Assembly (NCBI GenBank): GCA_002420305.1
Contig: DIHT01000165.1
Span: forward strand, 4,498 to 68,497
Origin: Akkermansiaceae bacterium UBA5689
GTDB lineage: Bacteria; Verrucomicrobiota; Verrucomicrobiia; Verrucomicrobiales; Akkermansiaceae
Direction: 5' to 3'
Length of the DNA stretch: 64,000 nucleotides
The stretch's first letter is position 1; the number at the start of each line of letters is the position of its first letter. The translations under genes and the position numbers were made by a program. This document shows positions 51,272 to 59,809 of this stretch, piece after piece. The notes below the pieces were generated by a model, which saw nothing but the letters and a program-made list of their open reading frames with translations, had not been told where the DNA came from and did no database searches.

Positions 51272-54082
51272 ATGAACTCATCCGTCACCGCCCGCATGAG
51301 CGCTAATTTGCTTGAAACGAATTATGAGCGCTGGCTCGAGGACCCTACTGCTATCGAACCTGCCTGGGCGGCGTTTTTCGAGGGTTTTGAGCTGGGAACG
51401 GCCCAGCTGGAGGTGCTGGGAGAGGCTGACCAGAATGGCGCTGCCACGGTTAAAACGGAGACGGGGCACGAGGAGGACTCGGAGGCTCTGCCTGATTCAG
51501 TGCATTCAGCCTTTCGAGGCAGGTTGGTGAGTCTCGTCTACAACTACAGGACTCTTGGGCATACTCAGGCCCATATTAACCCTCTCGATGACTCGCCGAA
51601 ACGAAATCCCCGGCTAGACCCCATCAAATTCGGTTTCGAGGAGAAAGATTTTAGTCGGCGCGTATCCACCCAGTTCTTCCGAAATGGGGCGGAAATGAAG
51701 TTGGGTGAGATGATCTCCGGATTAGACGCGACCTACTCTGGATCGATTGGGTTTGAGTTCATGCATATCCACAACACGGAAGTGCGTAACTGGATTCGCG
51801 AAAAGGTTGAAGAGCGGGTGACTGAGGCCAATCCCGCTCGTGAAATGAAGGAAAAGGCTCTGGGCTGGATTTTTGAGGCAGAGCTTTTTGAATCTTTCAT
51901 TGGGAAAAAGTTTTTGGGAGAGAAGCGTTTTTCTCTGGAGGGTGGAGAGGGGCTAATGGCGATTCTCAATCGAATTCTTGAGATGTCTCCAGGTGTTGGA
52001 GTCAAAGAGGTAGCGATGGGGATGGCCCACCGGGGTCGACTGAATGTCCTTGGCCAGATTGTTCGCAAATCTCTCCGCACGATCCTTTACGAATTCACGC
52101 CAAATTATGTTCCCGACCTCGTAGCGGGCGATGGAGACGTCAAATACCACCTTGGGTATGAAAATGTTCGGGCCTTTCCTGATGGAGAGGTCCGAGTCAG
52201 CCTTGCGGCAAATCCTAGCCATCTGGAGGCAGTAAACGCGGTGGTGGAAGGTAAGGCGAGAGCCCGGCAACGAATTCTAGGTGATGATGGGTCAAAGACA
52301 GACCGGAAGCAGGTCCTGCCCCTGCTTATTCATGGGGATGCGGCTTTCGCGGGTCAGGGTTCAGTTGCTGAGGTTCTCAACCTTTCTCAGCTTCCTGGAT
52401 ATCGGACAGGAGGAACAGTTCATGTCATTATCAATAATCAGATAGGGTTCACGACCATGCCGTCTGATGCTCGGTCCTCTTCCTATGCCACCGATGTGGC
52501 CAAGATGATTGAAGCTCCTATTCTGCACGTGAACGGAGAGCGCCCCATGGAATTGATCTGGGCTGCAGAATTTGCGTTCGCCTTCCGCCAGAAGTTCGGC
52601 AGAGATGTCGTAATCGACATGTATTGTTACCGCCGCCAAGGCCATAACGAAACAGATCAGGCGGCCTTTACTCAACCTCATATCTATCGGCAGATCTCGA
52701 AGAGGAAACCCCTCGGGAGGCTCTACGCTGATGAGCTGGTTGAAACTGGCGTCATGAGCGCTGAGGAGGTTCAGGCCGGACATGATGAGATATGGAGTCG
52801 GTTTGAGTCGGAGTATGATGAGATGAAGCGTCTTGAGGAGGAGGGGAGCCGAAGCATCTTTACGGGATCTACGGCCAAGGCACAGGAAAGCTTCAACCAT
52901 GACCCGGTTCATACGGGGATCACCCGGGAGCTTCTGCAGCACGTCGGAAGCGTTCTTACGTCCGTCCCAGAGGGCTTTAAGCTGCACCCTACTCTGGCGA
53001 AACGATTTATGCCGCGGCGTGTAGATGCATTGAAGAATGGCGGTCCGTTCGACTGGGCATTTGCGGAGTCGCTTGCGTGGGGTGCTCTCCTAAAGGAAGG
53101 CTACCCCGTGAGGCTCTCAGGGCAGGACTGTCGTAGAGGCACTTTTAGTCAGCGCCATGCGGTTTTCTATGATTATGAAAGTCGCGATCGCCACATACCC
53201 CTCTATCATATCGATGCGGAACAGGCCAAATTCTGTGTCTACAATAGTCTTCTATCAGAGGCTGCGGTGCTTGGCTTTGATTACGGCTATTCCCTGGGCT
53301 GTCCTCAGATGCTGATCATGTGGGAGGCTCAATTCGGCGACTTTGCGAATGGCGCCCAGGTGATCATTGACCAGTTTATTTCTTCTGCAGAATCGAAGTG
53401 GCAAGTGCCCAGCAGTGTAGTGATGCTGCTGCCGCATGGTTACGAGGGCATGGGGCCTGAACACAGCAGTGCGCGTCTCGAGCGGTTTCTCCAGCTTTGT
53501 GCCGAAAAAAACATGACCGTGGCCAACCTGTCCACGCCCGCGCAATATTTCCATATTCTGAGGAGGCAGAAGCATCGGAGCTTTTTGAAGCCTCTCGTTC
53601 TCATGACACCTAAGAGTCTCCTGACAAGGCCGGAGGCGGTTTCCAGGGAAGAGGATTTTCTTGAGGGGGAGTGTTTTCGAGAGATATTGCAGGATCCGCA
53701 GATTGAGGAGCTGGATCTTGAGAAGGTTGACCGCGTTGTATTCTGTTCAGGGAAGGTCTATTACGACCTTATGCAGCACCGTAAAGAGAACGATCTAAGC
53801 CATACCGCGATCATTCGGGTTGAGCAGCTTTACCCTTTCCATGGTGAGATGGTTAAGAAGCTCATTGAGCCTTTCAAGCGCGCGGACGTATTCGTCTGGT
53901 GCCAGGAGGAGCCTCTTAACATGGGGTCCTGGTCCTATATCTGGTCGAGGCTCGAGCAGTGCGTAGGGTCTCGCCGGGTGCGCTATGCAGGCAGGGACAG
54001 GGCTTCAAGTCCGGCTGCGGGATCGAAAGCAATGCACCTGCGGGAGCAGAAGAAGCTAGTGGAAAAAGCGTTCTCGGTGTAA
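51272..54082 (+). CDS. sucA: 2-oxoglutarate dehydrogenase E1 component
   Basis: This 936-residue thiamine-diphosphate enzyme decarboxylates 2-oxoglutarate in the TCA cycle and loads the succinyl group on the lipoyl arm of SucB. The N-terminal helical segment (LLETNYERWLEDPTAIEPAWAAFFEGF) is the usual SucA start that contacts E2. The core has MGMAHRGRLNVLGQIV, RKQVLPLLIHGDAAFAGQG, VHVIINNQIGFTT and CYRRQGHNETDQAAFTQP. The transketolase-like second half follows (LSGQDCRRGTFSQRHAVFYD, VMLLPHGYEGMGPEHSSARLERF). Length is typical. sucB follows after 32 nt; no lpd gene is nearby. Confidence 0.96.
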   Translation: MNSSVTARMSANLLETNYERWLEDPTAIEPAWAAFFEGFELGTAQLEVLGEADQNGAATVKTETGHEEDSEALPDSVHSAFRGRLVSLVYNYRTLGHTQAHINPLDDSPKRNPRLDPIKFGFEEKDFSRRVSTQFFRNGAEMKLGEMISGLDATYSGSIGFEFMHIHNTEVRNWIREKVEERVTEANPAREMKEKALGWIFEAELFESFIGKKFLGEKRFSLEGGEGLMAILNRILEMSPGVGVKEVAMGMAHRGRLNVLGQIVRKSLRTILYEFTPNYVPDLVAGDGDVKYHLGYENVRAFPDGEVRVSLAANPSHLEAVNAVVEGKARARQRILGDDGSKTDRKQVLPLLIHGDAAFAGQGSVAEVLNLSQLPGYRTGGTVHVIINNQIGFTTMPSDARSSSYATDVAKMIEAPILHVNGERPMELIWAAEFAFAFRQKFGRDVVIDMYCYRRQGHNETDQAAFTQPHIYRQISKRKPLGRLYADELVETGVMSAEEVQAGHDEIWSRFESEYDEMKRLEEEGSRSIFTGSTAKAQESFNHDPVHTGITRELLQHVGSVLTSVPEGFKLHPTLAKRFMPRRVDALKNGGPFDWAFAESLAWGALLKEGYPVRLSGQDCRRGTFSQRHAVFYDYESRDRHIPLYHIDAEQAKFCVYNSLLSEAAVLGFDYGYSLGCPQMLIMWEAQFGDFANGAQVIIDQFISSAESKWQVPSSVVMLLPHGYEGMGPEHSSARLERFLQLCAEKNMTVANLSTPAQYFHILRRQKHRSFLKPLVLMTPKSLLTRPEAVSREEDFLEGECFREILQDPQIEELDLEKVDRVVFCSGKVYYDLMQHRKENDLSHTAIIRVEQLYPFHGEMVKKLIEPFKRADVFVWCQEEPLNMGSWSYIWSRLEQCVGSRRVRYAGRDRASSPAAGSKAMHLREQKKLVEKAFSV

Positions 54083-54114
54083 GAAAGGGCGCGTAGCCCA
54101 GACCTAATTGATCT

Positions 54115-55692
54115 ATGGCCCTTGAAGTCAAAATTCCTGCTGCCGGTGAGTCCATAAACACGGCGACGGTGGGTCAGTGGCACAAGTCAGATGGGGAGAC
54201 GGTCGCAAAGGGAGAGGTCCTCGCGACGATTGAAACGGATAAGGTCTCTAACGAGGTTGAGGCACCTATAGACGGTATTATTCAAGTCGTTGTCCCAGAA
54301 GGGGAAGAGGTGGCAATTGGCACGGTTATCGCTGAGATAACCGAAATAGCAGAGGTCGAGGATGGTGAGGACCCAAGTAGACCCGGTGAATCGGGTCCGG
54401 GTGAGGCTAAGGTGTCAGGGGAAGTGGCTACTAGGGGAACGGTGAGCGCGGAAAATCCGGAGAGTAATGAGTTGGAGCCCTTTGGATTCACCGCTTTGGA
54501 TGAGGGCCCGGAAATTATTGCCATCAAGGTTCCTGCGGCAGGGGAATCGATCGCTTCAGCCACAATAGCGCAATGGCACAAGAGGGATGGAGAAGCTGTG
54601 AGCGCTGGTGATACTCTTGTTACTCTCGAGACAGATAAGGTCTCTGCAGAAATCGATGCGGAATCTTCAGGGCTCCTGAATATCCTTTCCCCGGAAGGTA
54701 TGGAGGTTTCCATCGGTGCGGTGATTGGGACTGTTACGGTTGGGGAGGTGCCGGAGGCCGATGCGGATGTGGGTCCAGATGTTTCGGGCGGCGAGAAACC
54801 TGAAAAGCTAACCTCAGGTCAATCGGAGAAGCAGCATGTTCCGTCAGTCGCGGAATCAGATAGACAGGGTGCCTCCTCGGCGGCGGCTGCTCTGCTCTCG
54901 TCTTCTCTTCTGTCAGAGAAGGCAGCTGAGGAAGCAGGAAGGCAAAGCCATAGATCACAAGAGGCCCCTGAAGATGCGCCCGATTCGGATGGTGGTCGCA
55001 CCACACGGCGTCGGATGACGCCCCTGCGAAGGAAGATAGCCACCCAGCTTGTTAACGCACAGCAGACAGCCGCAATCCTAACGACTTTCAATGAGGTCGA
55101 TATGTCGGCAGTGATGCAACTCCGGAAGACAGTACAAGAAAGCTTTGTCGAAAAGTATGGGGTCAAGTTGGGGTTCATGTCTCTCTTTGTAAAGGCGGTG
55201 GTGCACGCTCTGAGAGAGGTGCCTTCCCTGAATGGACGAATTGAAGGACAGGAAATTGTAGAGAACCATTTTTATGATATCGGTATCGCGGTCGGCACCG
55301 AGAAAGGCCTTGTCGTTCCAGTGATTCGGGATGCAGAGGCGAAGGACTGCCCGCAAATTGAACACGATATTCTCGGTTACGCTGAGCGCGCGAGGGAGGG
55401 CAAGATACAGCTCGAAGATTTGCGGGGTGGAGTTTTCACCATTTCTAATGGGGGAATCTATGGGTCACTTCTGAGCACTCCGATTCTCAACCCGCCACAG
55501 AGTGGGATTCTCGGGATGCATACGATCCAGGAGCGTCCGGTGGCGGTTGATGGCAAGGTTGAGATCCGCCCCATGATGTATCTGGCGCTAAGTTATGATC
55601 ATCGGATGGTTGATGGAAAAGAGGCCGTGACGTTTCTGATCAAGGTGAAAGAGTGCCTCGAGAGCCCAGCCAGTCTTCTTCTTGAATTGTAG
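54115..55692 (+). CDS. sucB: Dihydrolipoyl succinyltransferase (E2) with two lipoyl domains
   Basis: This 525-residue E2 core subunit has two lipoyl domains (about 1-80 and 132-212) whose lipoylated lysines are Lys43 and Lys175 in ETDKVS. A long Ala/Ser/Glu-rich linker (about 213-296) joins them to the acyltransferase domain (about 297-525), which begins RRRMTPLRRKIATQLVNAQQ and ends with the catalytic SYDHRMVDG motif. SucB normally has one lipoyl domain and a peripheral-subunit-binding domain of about 35 residues before the catalytic part. I find no such domain here. It lies 32 nt after sucA, forming an operon. The lack of a binding domain is an observation by eye. Confidence 0.92.
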   Translation: MALEVKIPAAGESINTATVGQWHKSDGETVAKGEVLATIETDKVSNEVEAPIDGIIQVVVPEGEEVAIGTVIAEITEIAEVEDGEDPSRPGESGPGEAKVSGEVATRGTVSAENPESNELEPFGFTALDEGPEIIAIKVPAAGESIASATIAQWHKRDGEAVSAGDTLVTLETDKVSAEIDAESSGLLNILSPEGMEVSIGAVIGTVTVGEVPEADADVGPDVSGGEKPEKLTSGQSEKQHVPSVAESDRQGASSAAAALLSSSLLSEKAAEEAGRQSHRSQEAPEDAPDSDGGRTTRRRMTPLRRKIATQLVNAQQTAAILTTFNEVDMSAVMQLRKTVQESFVEKYGVKLGFMSLFVKAVVHALREVPSLNGRIEGQEIVENHFYDIGIAVGTEKGLVVPVIRDAEAKDCPQIEHDILGYAERAREGKIQLEDLRGGVFTISNGGIYGSLLSTPILNPPQSGILGMHTIQERPVAVDGKVEIRPMMYLALSYDHRMVDGKEAVTFLIKVKECLESPASLLLEL

Positions 55693-55765
55693 AAGGCGTT
55701 GGCCGCAGGGCGGCTAAAAAGTTTCATGCGTTCGCGAACTACAATACCGGCTGGAGATTGGCGCC

Positions 55766-56704
55766 ATGTGTGAACTTCGTCGGTTCCTGAAAGGTTTTGC
55801 GATCGGGTCCGCGAATGTTATTCCCGGTGTCTCTGGGGGAACAATTGCCGTAATTACTGGGGTCTATGAGCGTCTGATCGAGGCTCTAAACAGATTTGAT
55901 GGAACAACGGTCCGTCTTTTGTTGAGATTGAATGTTCGAGGAGCGTGGCTACGGGTAGACGGTCGCTTCCTTTTTGGACTTGGAATCGGCGTGGTCGTGA
56001 GCATAGCCACGATGGCACGGCTGATGGAGTGGGGATTTGAGAACCAACCGGTTTTAATCTGGGCGTTTTTCTTTGGGTTGATCGTTTCTTCCATTCCTTC
56101 ACTGGGATCCCTTGTGAAAAGGTGGACTATTGGCCCTGTGCTCGGGGTAGTTGCTGGGGCTGGAACCGGTGGTGCGGTAGCGTTTCTGCAGCCTGCTAGC
56201 GGCAGTGATAATATGATCTATCTTGCTCTCTGTGGGGCGGTGTCGACGTGCAGTATGATCATACCGGGCCTTAGTGGATCATTTGTCCTGCTTCTTATGG
56301 GAGGATACAGGCTCGTCATGGTTGATGCGGTTAACAGTCTCACCGCAGGAGAAATAGGAAGGTCTTTGGATATCCTCATTCCCTTTCTCATCGGTGGGGT
56401 AGCAGGCGTGGTGCTGCTGTCGCGTCTGCTGAGCTGGCTCTTTCGGACGGTCCATGACCTTGTGATGGCTCTGATTACAGGATTTGTAGGAGGATCTCTC
56501 ATTGTGATTTGGCCTTGGAAAGTCACGCTCACAGAGAAGTTCATTCGTGAAGGCGAAGAGACGGAAAAGATCAGCGGATTTACTGGGTGGTTTCTCCCCG
56601 ACATAGGATCCGGAGCGACTTGGGCTGCCTTGGGGTGTATGCTGGCAGGTGCGAGTCTGGTTTATCTAGGCGCGCGGCTTGGAAACCGGAGTGGCGCGAG
56701 CTAA
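55766..56704 (+). CDS. DUF368-family undecaprenyl-phosphate translocase (PopT-like)
   Basis: This 312-residue inner-membrane protein opens with the DUF368 hallmark FAIGSANVIPGVSGGTIAVITGVYERLIEA and has the second inverted half GAVSTCSMIIPGLSGSFVLLLMGGYR, a visible internal duplication. About eight hydrophobic helices are present. DUF368 proteins have been shown in other bacteria to return undecaprenyl phosphate to the inner leaflet for cell-wall synthesis. Function here is by family. A GGAGA lies 8 nt before the ATG. Start and end are clear; it is 73 nt after sucB. Confidence 0.9.
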   Translation: MCELRRFLKGFAIGSANVIPGVSGGTIAVITGVYERLIEALNRFDGTTVRLLLRLNVRGAWLRVDGRFLFGLGIGVVVSIATMARLMEWGFENQPVLIWAFFFGLIVSSIPSLGSLVKRWTIGPVLGVVAGAGTGGAVAFLQPASGSDNMIYLALCGAVSTCSMIIPGLSGSFVLLLMGGYRLVMVDAVNSLTAGEIGRSLDILIPFLIGGVAGVVLLSRLLSWLFRTVHDLVMALITGFVGGSLIVIWPWKVTLTEKFIREGEETEKISGFTGWFLPDIGSGATWAALGCMLAGASLVYLGARLGNRSGAS

Positions 56705-56758
56705 CCGCAGAAGCGGTCTCATGGGGAACCTCAAGGGTATTGACTTGCGTGGATCAAA

Positions 56759-56778
56759 GTTTCGGTAAATACTGAAAC
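56759..56778. promoter_or_regulatory. Near-perfect palindrome at the gbsR start, candidate autoregulatory operator
   Basis: GTTTCGGTAAATACTGAAAC is a 20-bp palindrome with one mismatched pair plus the centre. It ends 2 nt before the regulator's ATG. A TTGACT (56740-56745) lies just upstream, so bound protein would cover the promoter downstream of the -35. Its position fits autorepression by the GbsR-family protein. Confidence 0.55.
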
Positions 56779-56780
56779 AT

Positions 56781-57302
56781 ATGAAAAAAGAGGAAGAGGA
56801 TTTGGTGGTGCTGAAAGATAAGTTTGTCTCTCAATGGGGTGTTATGGGAACCCAATGGGGGATCAATCGCACCATGGCCCAGATTCATGCTCTCCTCATG
56901 ACGAGTCCGGAGGCCATGACTACAGATGAGGTTATGGACGAGCTGAGTATCAGTAGGGGAAACGCTCATACTAATCTGAAAGAGCTGGTGAATTGGGGGC
57001 TATTGAGGATCGTGACCAGGAAGGGAGAGAGGAAGGAGTATTTTGAGGCCGAGCTCGATGTCTGGGAAATTTTCCGCCGGATTGTTCGTGAACGAAAAAA
57101 GAGGGAAATTGATCCGGCTCTCGATCTTCTCGAGGGGTGTCTAGCTGACAGCCAAGGCATGAAGAGCGCAGGTGGGCGTGCTTTTAATGAGCAAATGAAG
57201 TCCTTGGAGGAATTCGTGCGGTTTGTCTCCAAAATGTCCGACAGGGTAGCTGGAATGCCCCACGGGAAGGCAATGCAGCTCGCTATGAAGCTTTTCGGGT
57301 AG
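56781..57302 (+). CDS. GbsR/MarR-family transcriptional regulator
   Basis: This 173-residue winged-helix regulator has the GbsR-like opening (FVSQWGVMGTQWGINRTMAQIHALLM) and the helix-turn-helix block MTTDEVMDELSISRGNAHTNLKELVNWGLL with the SRGN recognition-helix motif characteristic of this family. A wing with KGERKEYFEAE follows, then a helical dimerisation region. GbsR of Bacillus controls choline/glycine betaine genes; no such genes are adjacent, so the ligand is unknown. No Shine-Dalgarno precedes the ATG, and the palindrome at 56759-56778 abuts it. The 232-nt gap downstream contains one 6-bp inverted repeat. Confidence 0.85.
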   Translation: MKKEEEDLVVLKDKFVSQWGVMGTQWGINRTMAQIHALLMTSPEAMTTDEVMDELSISRGNAHTNLKELVNWGLLRIVTRKGERKEYFEAELDVWEIFRRIVRERKKREIDPALDLLEGCLADSQGMKSAGGRAFNEQMKSLEEFVRFVSKMSDRVAGMPHGKAMQLAMKLFG

Positions 57303-57346
57303 AATCAGCTTGCGAGACCGTGCCAGGTTTTGCCGAAATGAGTTTT

Positions 57347-57362
57347 TCAAACCGTAGTTTGA
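57347..57362. repeat. Short perfect inverted repeat downstream of gbsR
   Basis: TCAAAC-CGTA-GTTTGA, 45 nt after the gbsR stop. No U-tract follows on the plus strand, so it is either a weak terminator or a protein site for the AI-2E-family gene. It lies in a 232-nt gap with no other recognisable feature. Confidence 0.3.
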
Positions 57363-57534
57363 GAGAAAGTTCGGTTTCAGGTGGTAGCAAAGAGCATTTT
57401 TCTCTGCCAGCCGGCACAACGAGGTCAAATGAGGCGAAAAAGTTCACTATTCCTGAATGAATTCTTTGAGAGAGCAGGCAACTTGGACTAGGATTTCGCA
57501 GAAGAGGTCTATGAGCCTCTCAACAAAGGTTTAA

Positions 57535-58722
57535 GTGACAGGAAGACGTAACATAGAGGCAGGAATTCGAACTCTGCTGACTCTCGCCACCGTGGTGATT
57601 GTGATCGCTGGCTTGAAGGCAGCGGGAAAGTTTTTTGTGCCGTTCCTTCTCGCGCTATTTATTGCAACGGTCAGTTTCCCGATAACGGCGTGGCTCAGAC
57701 GGCACAAGGTGCCACGGTTTTTTGCCGTTATAACGACTGTCCTCGTGGATTTCGCCTTCCTTGCAGGAGTGGTGTTTATCGGGATGGCCTTGATCGGCGA
57801 CTTGCAGGAAAAGTGGGAAAGTAAGTATCAGGTAGAAAGCACACAGAAACTTAAGCAGGCAGAGGACTGGGCCGTTGCGACGATCGTGAAGTGGTCAGAC
57901 ATTCCGGAGCTCGAAGCGCGAAAGAATGTTCGAGCCTACGTGACTGAGGATCTGACCCAGCAGCTCAGCAGTATTAAGGTAGAGGATATTGTGGGACTAG
58001 GCACTAACGTGGTTGGGCGGGTGACTTCTTTCCTTGGGTCCGCATTCATAGTGGTTTTGTGTACGGTCTTCATGCTGACCGAGGCCCGTATGTTCGGGAG
58101 GCGATTAAGTTTAATCGGGGAGGCCCGTGGGCCGAACTTCGAGCGAATGTTGCACGCGGGAAAAGACATCCAGAGATTTCTCGGGATCAAGACCATGGTG
58201 AGTCTGGCAACGGGTTTTCTTGCTGGATTTCTCTGTTGGGCGGCTGGTCTCGATTTCTTCATTCTTTGGGGTATTCTAGCTTGGGCATTAAATTATATTC
58301 CAGTGATGGGATCCATTCTGGCAGGGATTCCTCCCACCATTCTCGCTCTTGTTCTGATGGGATGGCCTAGCGCTCTGGCAGTCGGGATTGGCTATGTTGC
58401 GATCAATACATTCTTGGGGAATTTTGTGGAGCCTATGATGATGGGGCGGCGTTTTGGTATTTCGACTCTGGTTGTAATCGTCTCTGTGATGTTCTGGGGC
58501 TGGGTGTGGGGGCCGGTTGGTATGTTCCTGGCCGTTCCCATCATGATGATGCTGAAAGTGATCATGGAGAATAGCTATGAGTTTCGCTGGATAGCGGTCG
58601 CCATCAGTAAGGAAAAGCGCGAGCAGTCTGAAGACGAACAGGAGCTTAAGGAGGCCGTGGAGGCAGCTGAGGGGGGCGCAATGCCCGAAGGTATTGCCCC
58701 TGAGGGTGGGTCTTCTCAGTGA
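57535..58722 (+). CDS. AI-2E-family (PerM-like) transporter
   Basis: This 395-residue membrane protein has about eight hydrophobic helices. It has the family's N-terminal pair (VVIVIAGLKAAGKFFVPFLLALFIA, FPITAWLRRHKVPRFFAVI), a long amphipathic central loop (about 95-155), and the conserved C-terminal pattern GILAWALNYIPVMGSILAGIPP and GNFVEPMMMGRRFGISTLVVIVSVMFWGWVWGP. Members export quorum signals or act as Na+/H+ antiporters; the substrate here is unknown. The start is GTG with AAAGG 5 nt upstream. The C-terminus is an acidic Glu-rich tail. Confidence 0.88.
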   Translation: MTGRRNIEAGIRTLLTLATVVIVIAGLKAAGKFFVPFLLALFIATVSFPITAWLRRHKVPRFFAVITTVLVDFAFLAGVVFIGMALIGDLQEKWESKYQVESTQKLKQAEDWAVATIVKWSDIPELEARKNVRAYVTEDLTQQLSSIKVEDIVGLGTNVVGRVTSFLGSAFIVVLCTVFMLTEARMFGRRLSLIGEARGPNFERMLHAGKDIQRFLGIKTMVSLATGFLAGFLCWAAGLDFFILWGILAWALNYIPVMGSILAGIPPTILALVLMGWPSALAVGIGYVAINTFLGNFVEPMMMGRRFGISTLVVIVSVMFWGWVWGPVGMFLAVPIMMMLKVIMENSYEFRWIAVAISKEKREQSEDEQELKEAVEAAEGGAMPEGIAPEGGSSQ

Positions 58723-58807
58723 GGGCAAGGCTGATCCGGATCCGGAAGACTTCTCTCCCCCAGATTTTCCAGTTCCCCAGCCAGTAGACTACGAATTTTG
58801 TATCAAC

Positions 58808-59797
58808 ATGGAGCGCTTTCAGAAGCTAGCTATCGCGGCGCTAATATCGGTATTGTTGCTTCTTTTTGTCGGCGCCATCGTAAGAGCAACGGGTTCAGGG
58901 CTTGGCTGCCCTGACTGGCCGACCTGCTGGGGAAAACTTGTTCCCCCCACGAGAGTTGACCAGATAGATTTCGACAGAATTAATCTCGAAAAATTCAGGA
59001 AGAAAGCAGAGCGGTTCGGCCGGGATCCTGCAGACGTTACCCGAGACTCCCTTCGGGCTGAATTCAATCCTCTTCATACTTGGGTCGAGTATATCAACCG
59101 TCTTTGTGCGATGCCTGTAGGGCTTCTGTCCATGGCTTTGATGGTTGCGTCATTCTTACGAAGAAAAAGAAGCGGTATTGTTTGCCTGATGAGTATCTCA
59201 GCATTTTTACTTGTTCTCATCAACGCGGAGCTGGGGCGCAGAGTTGTCCTGAGTGGATTAAAGCCAGGGATGATCACGCTTCATGTGGGTCTTGCAATTA
59301 TCCTCCTGTGCGTTCTTGTTTACGTCTCGTGGAAGGGTTGTGCGGATCCGGTGCGAAGGGTTCTTACAGGAGTGAAGGGAAAAGTGGTCTGGTCACTAGG
59401 TATTGCTGTCTTTGCTCTGACAGTAGCAGAGGGGGTGCTGGGGGCACAGGTCAGGGAGCTAACAGACGAATTGGCGAAGAATGCGGGATCTGATGAGCGC
59501 GCTCTGTGGACGCGGGAGCTTGAAAAATCCGGAGTCTATCTGGTGCACAGAAGTTTTTCGTGGCTGATCGTAGTCGGAGCTGCGGCAATTCTGATTTTAC
59601 TCAGGAAAACTTCTGGGGGGATATGGTGGCCAGATAAGATGATTGGTTTTCTTGTGGGTTCTCTTCTCGTAATGGGCGTGTTGCTTGCTCATGTGGGAGT
59701 ATTGCGAGTTGTACAGGTTCTGCATGTTGGAGCTGCGGCCCTCCTTGTTTCGGTCCTGTTTTTCTGGGTGCTGGCAACGCGCTTCCGGGACGCCTAG
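58808..59797 (+). CDS. ctaA: Heme A synthase CtaA/Cox15
   Basis: This 329-residue eight-helix membrane enzyme oxidises heme O to heme A for aa3-type oxidases. The opening helix leads into VRATGSGLGCPDWPTCWG. Four conserved heme-ligand-type histidines are visible: in FNPLHTWVEYINRL, MITLHVGLAIILL, YLVHRSFSWLIVV and VQVLHVGAAALL. The ATG at 58808 is chosen; the longer frame from 58694 overlaps the preceding gene. Heme O synthase (ctaB) and oxidase subunit genes are not in the window. Its presence indicates aerobic respiration. The MFS gene follows after 12 nt. Confidence 0.92.
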   Translation: MERFQKLAIAALISVLLLLFVGAIVRATGSGLGCPDWPTCWGKLVPPTRVDQIDFDRINLEKFRKKAERFGRDPADVTRDSLRAEFNPLHTWVEYINRLCAMPVGLLSMALMVASFLRRKRSGIVCLMSISAFLLVLINAELGRRVVLSGLKPGMITLHVGLAIILLCVLVYVSWKGCADPVRRVLTGVKGKVVWSLGIAVFALTVAEGVLGAQVRELTDELAKNAGSDERALWTRELEKSGVYLVHRSFSWLIVVGAAAILILLRKTSGGIWWPDKMIGFLVGSLLVMGVLLAHVGVLRVVQVLHVGAAALLVSVLFFWVLATRFRDA

Positions 59798-59809
59798 AAA
59801 TCTCTCCGA

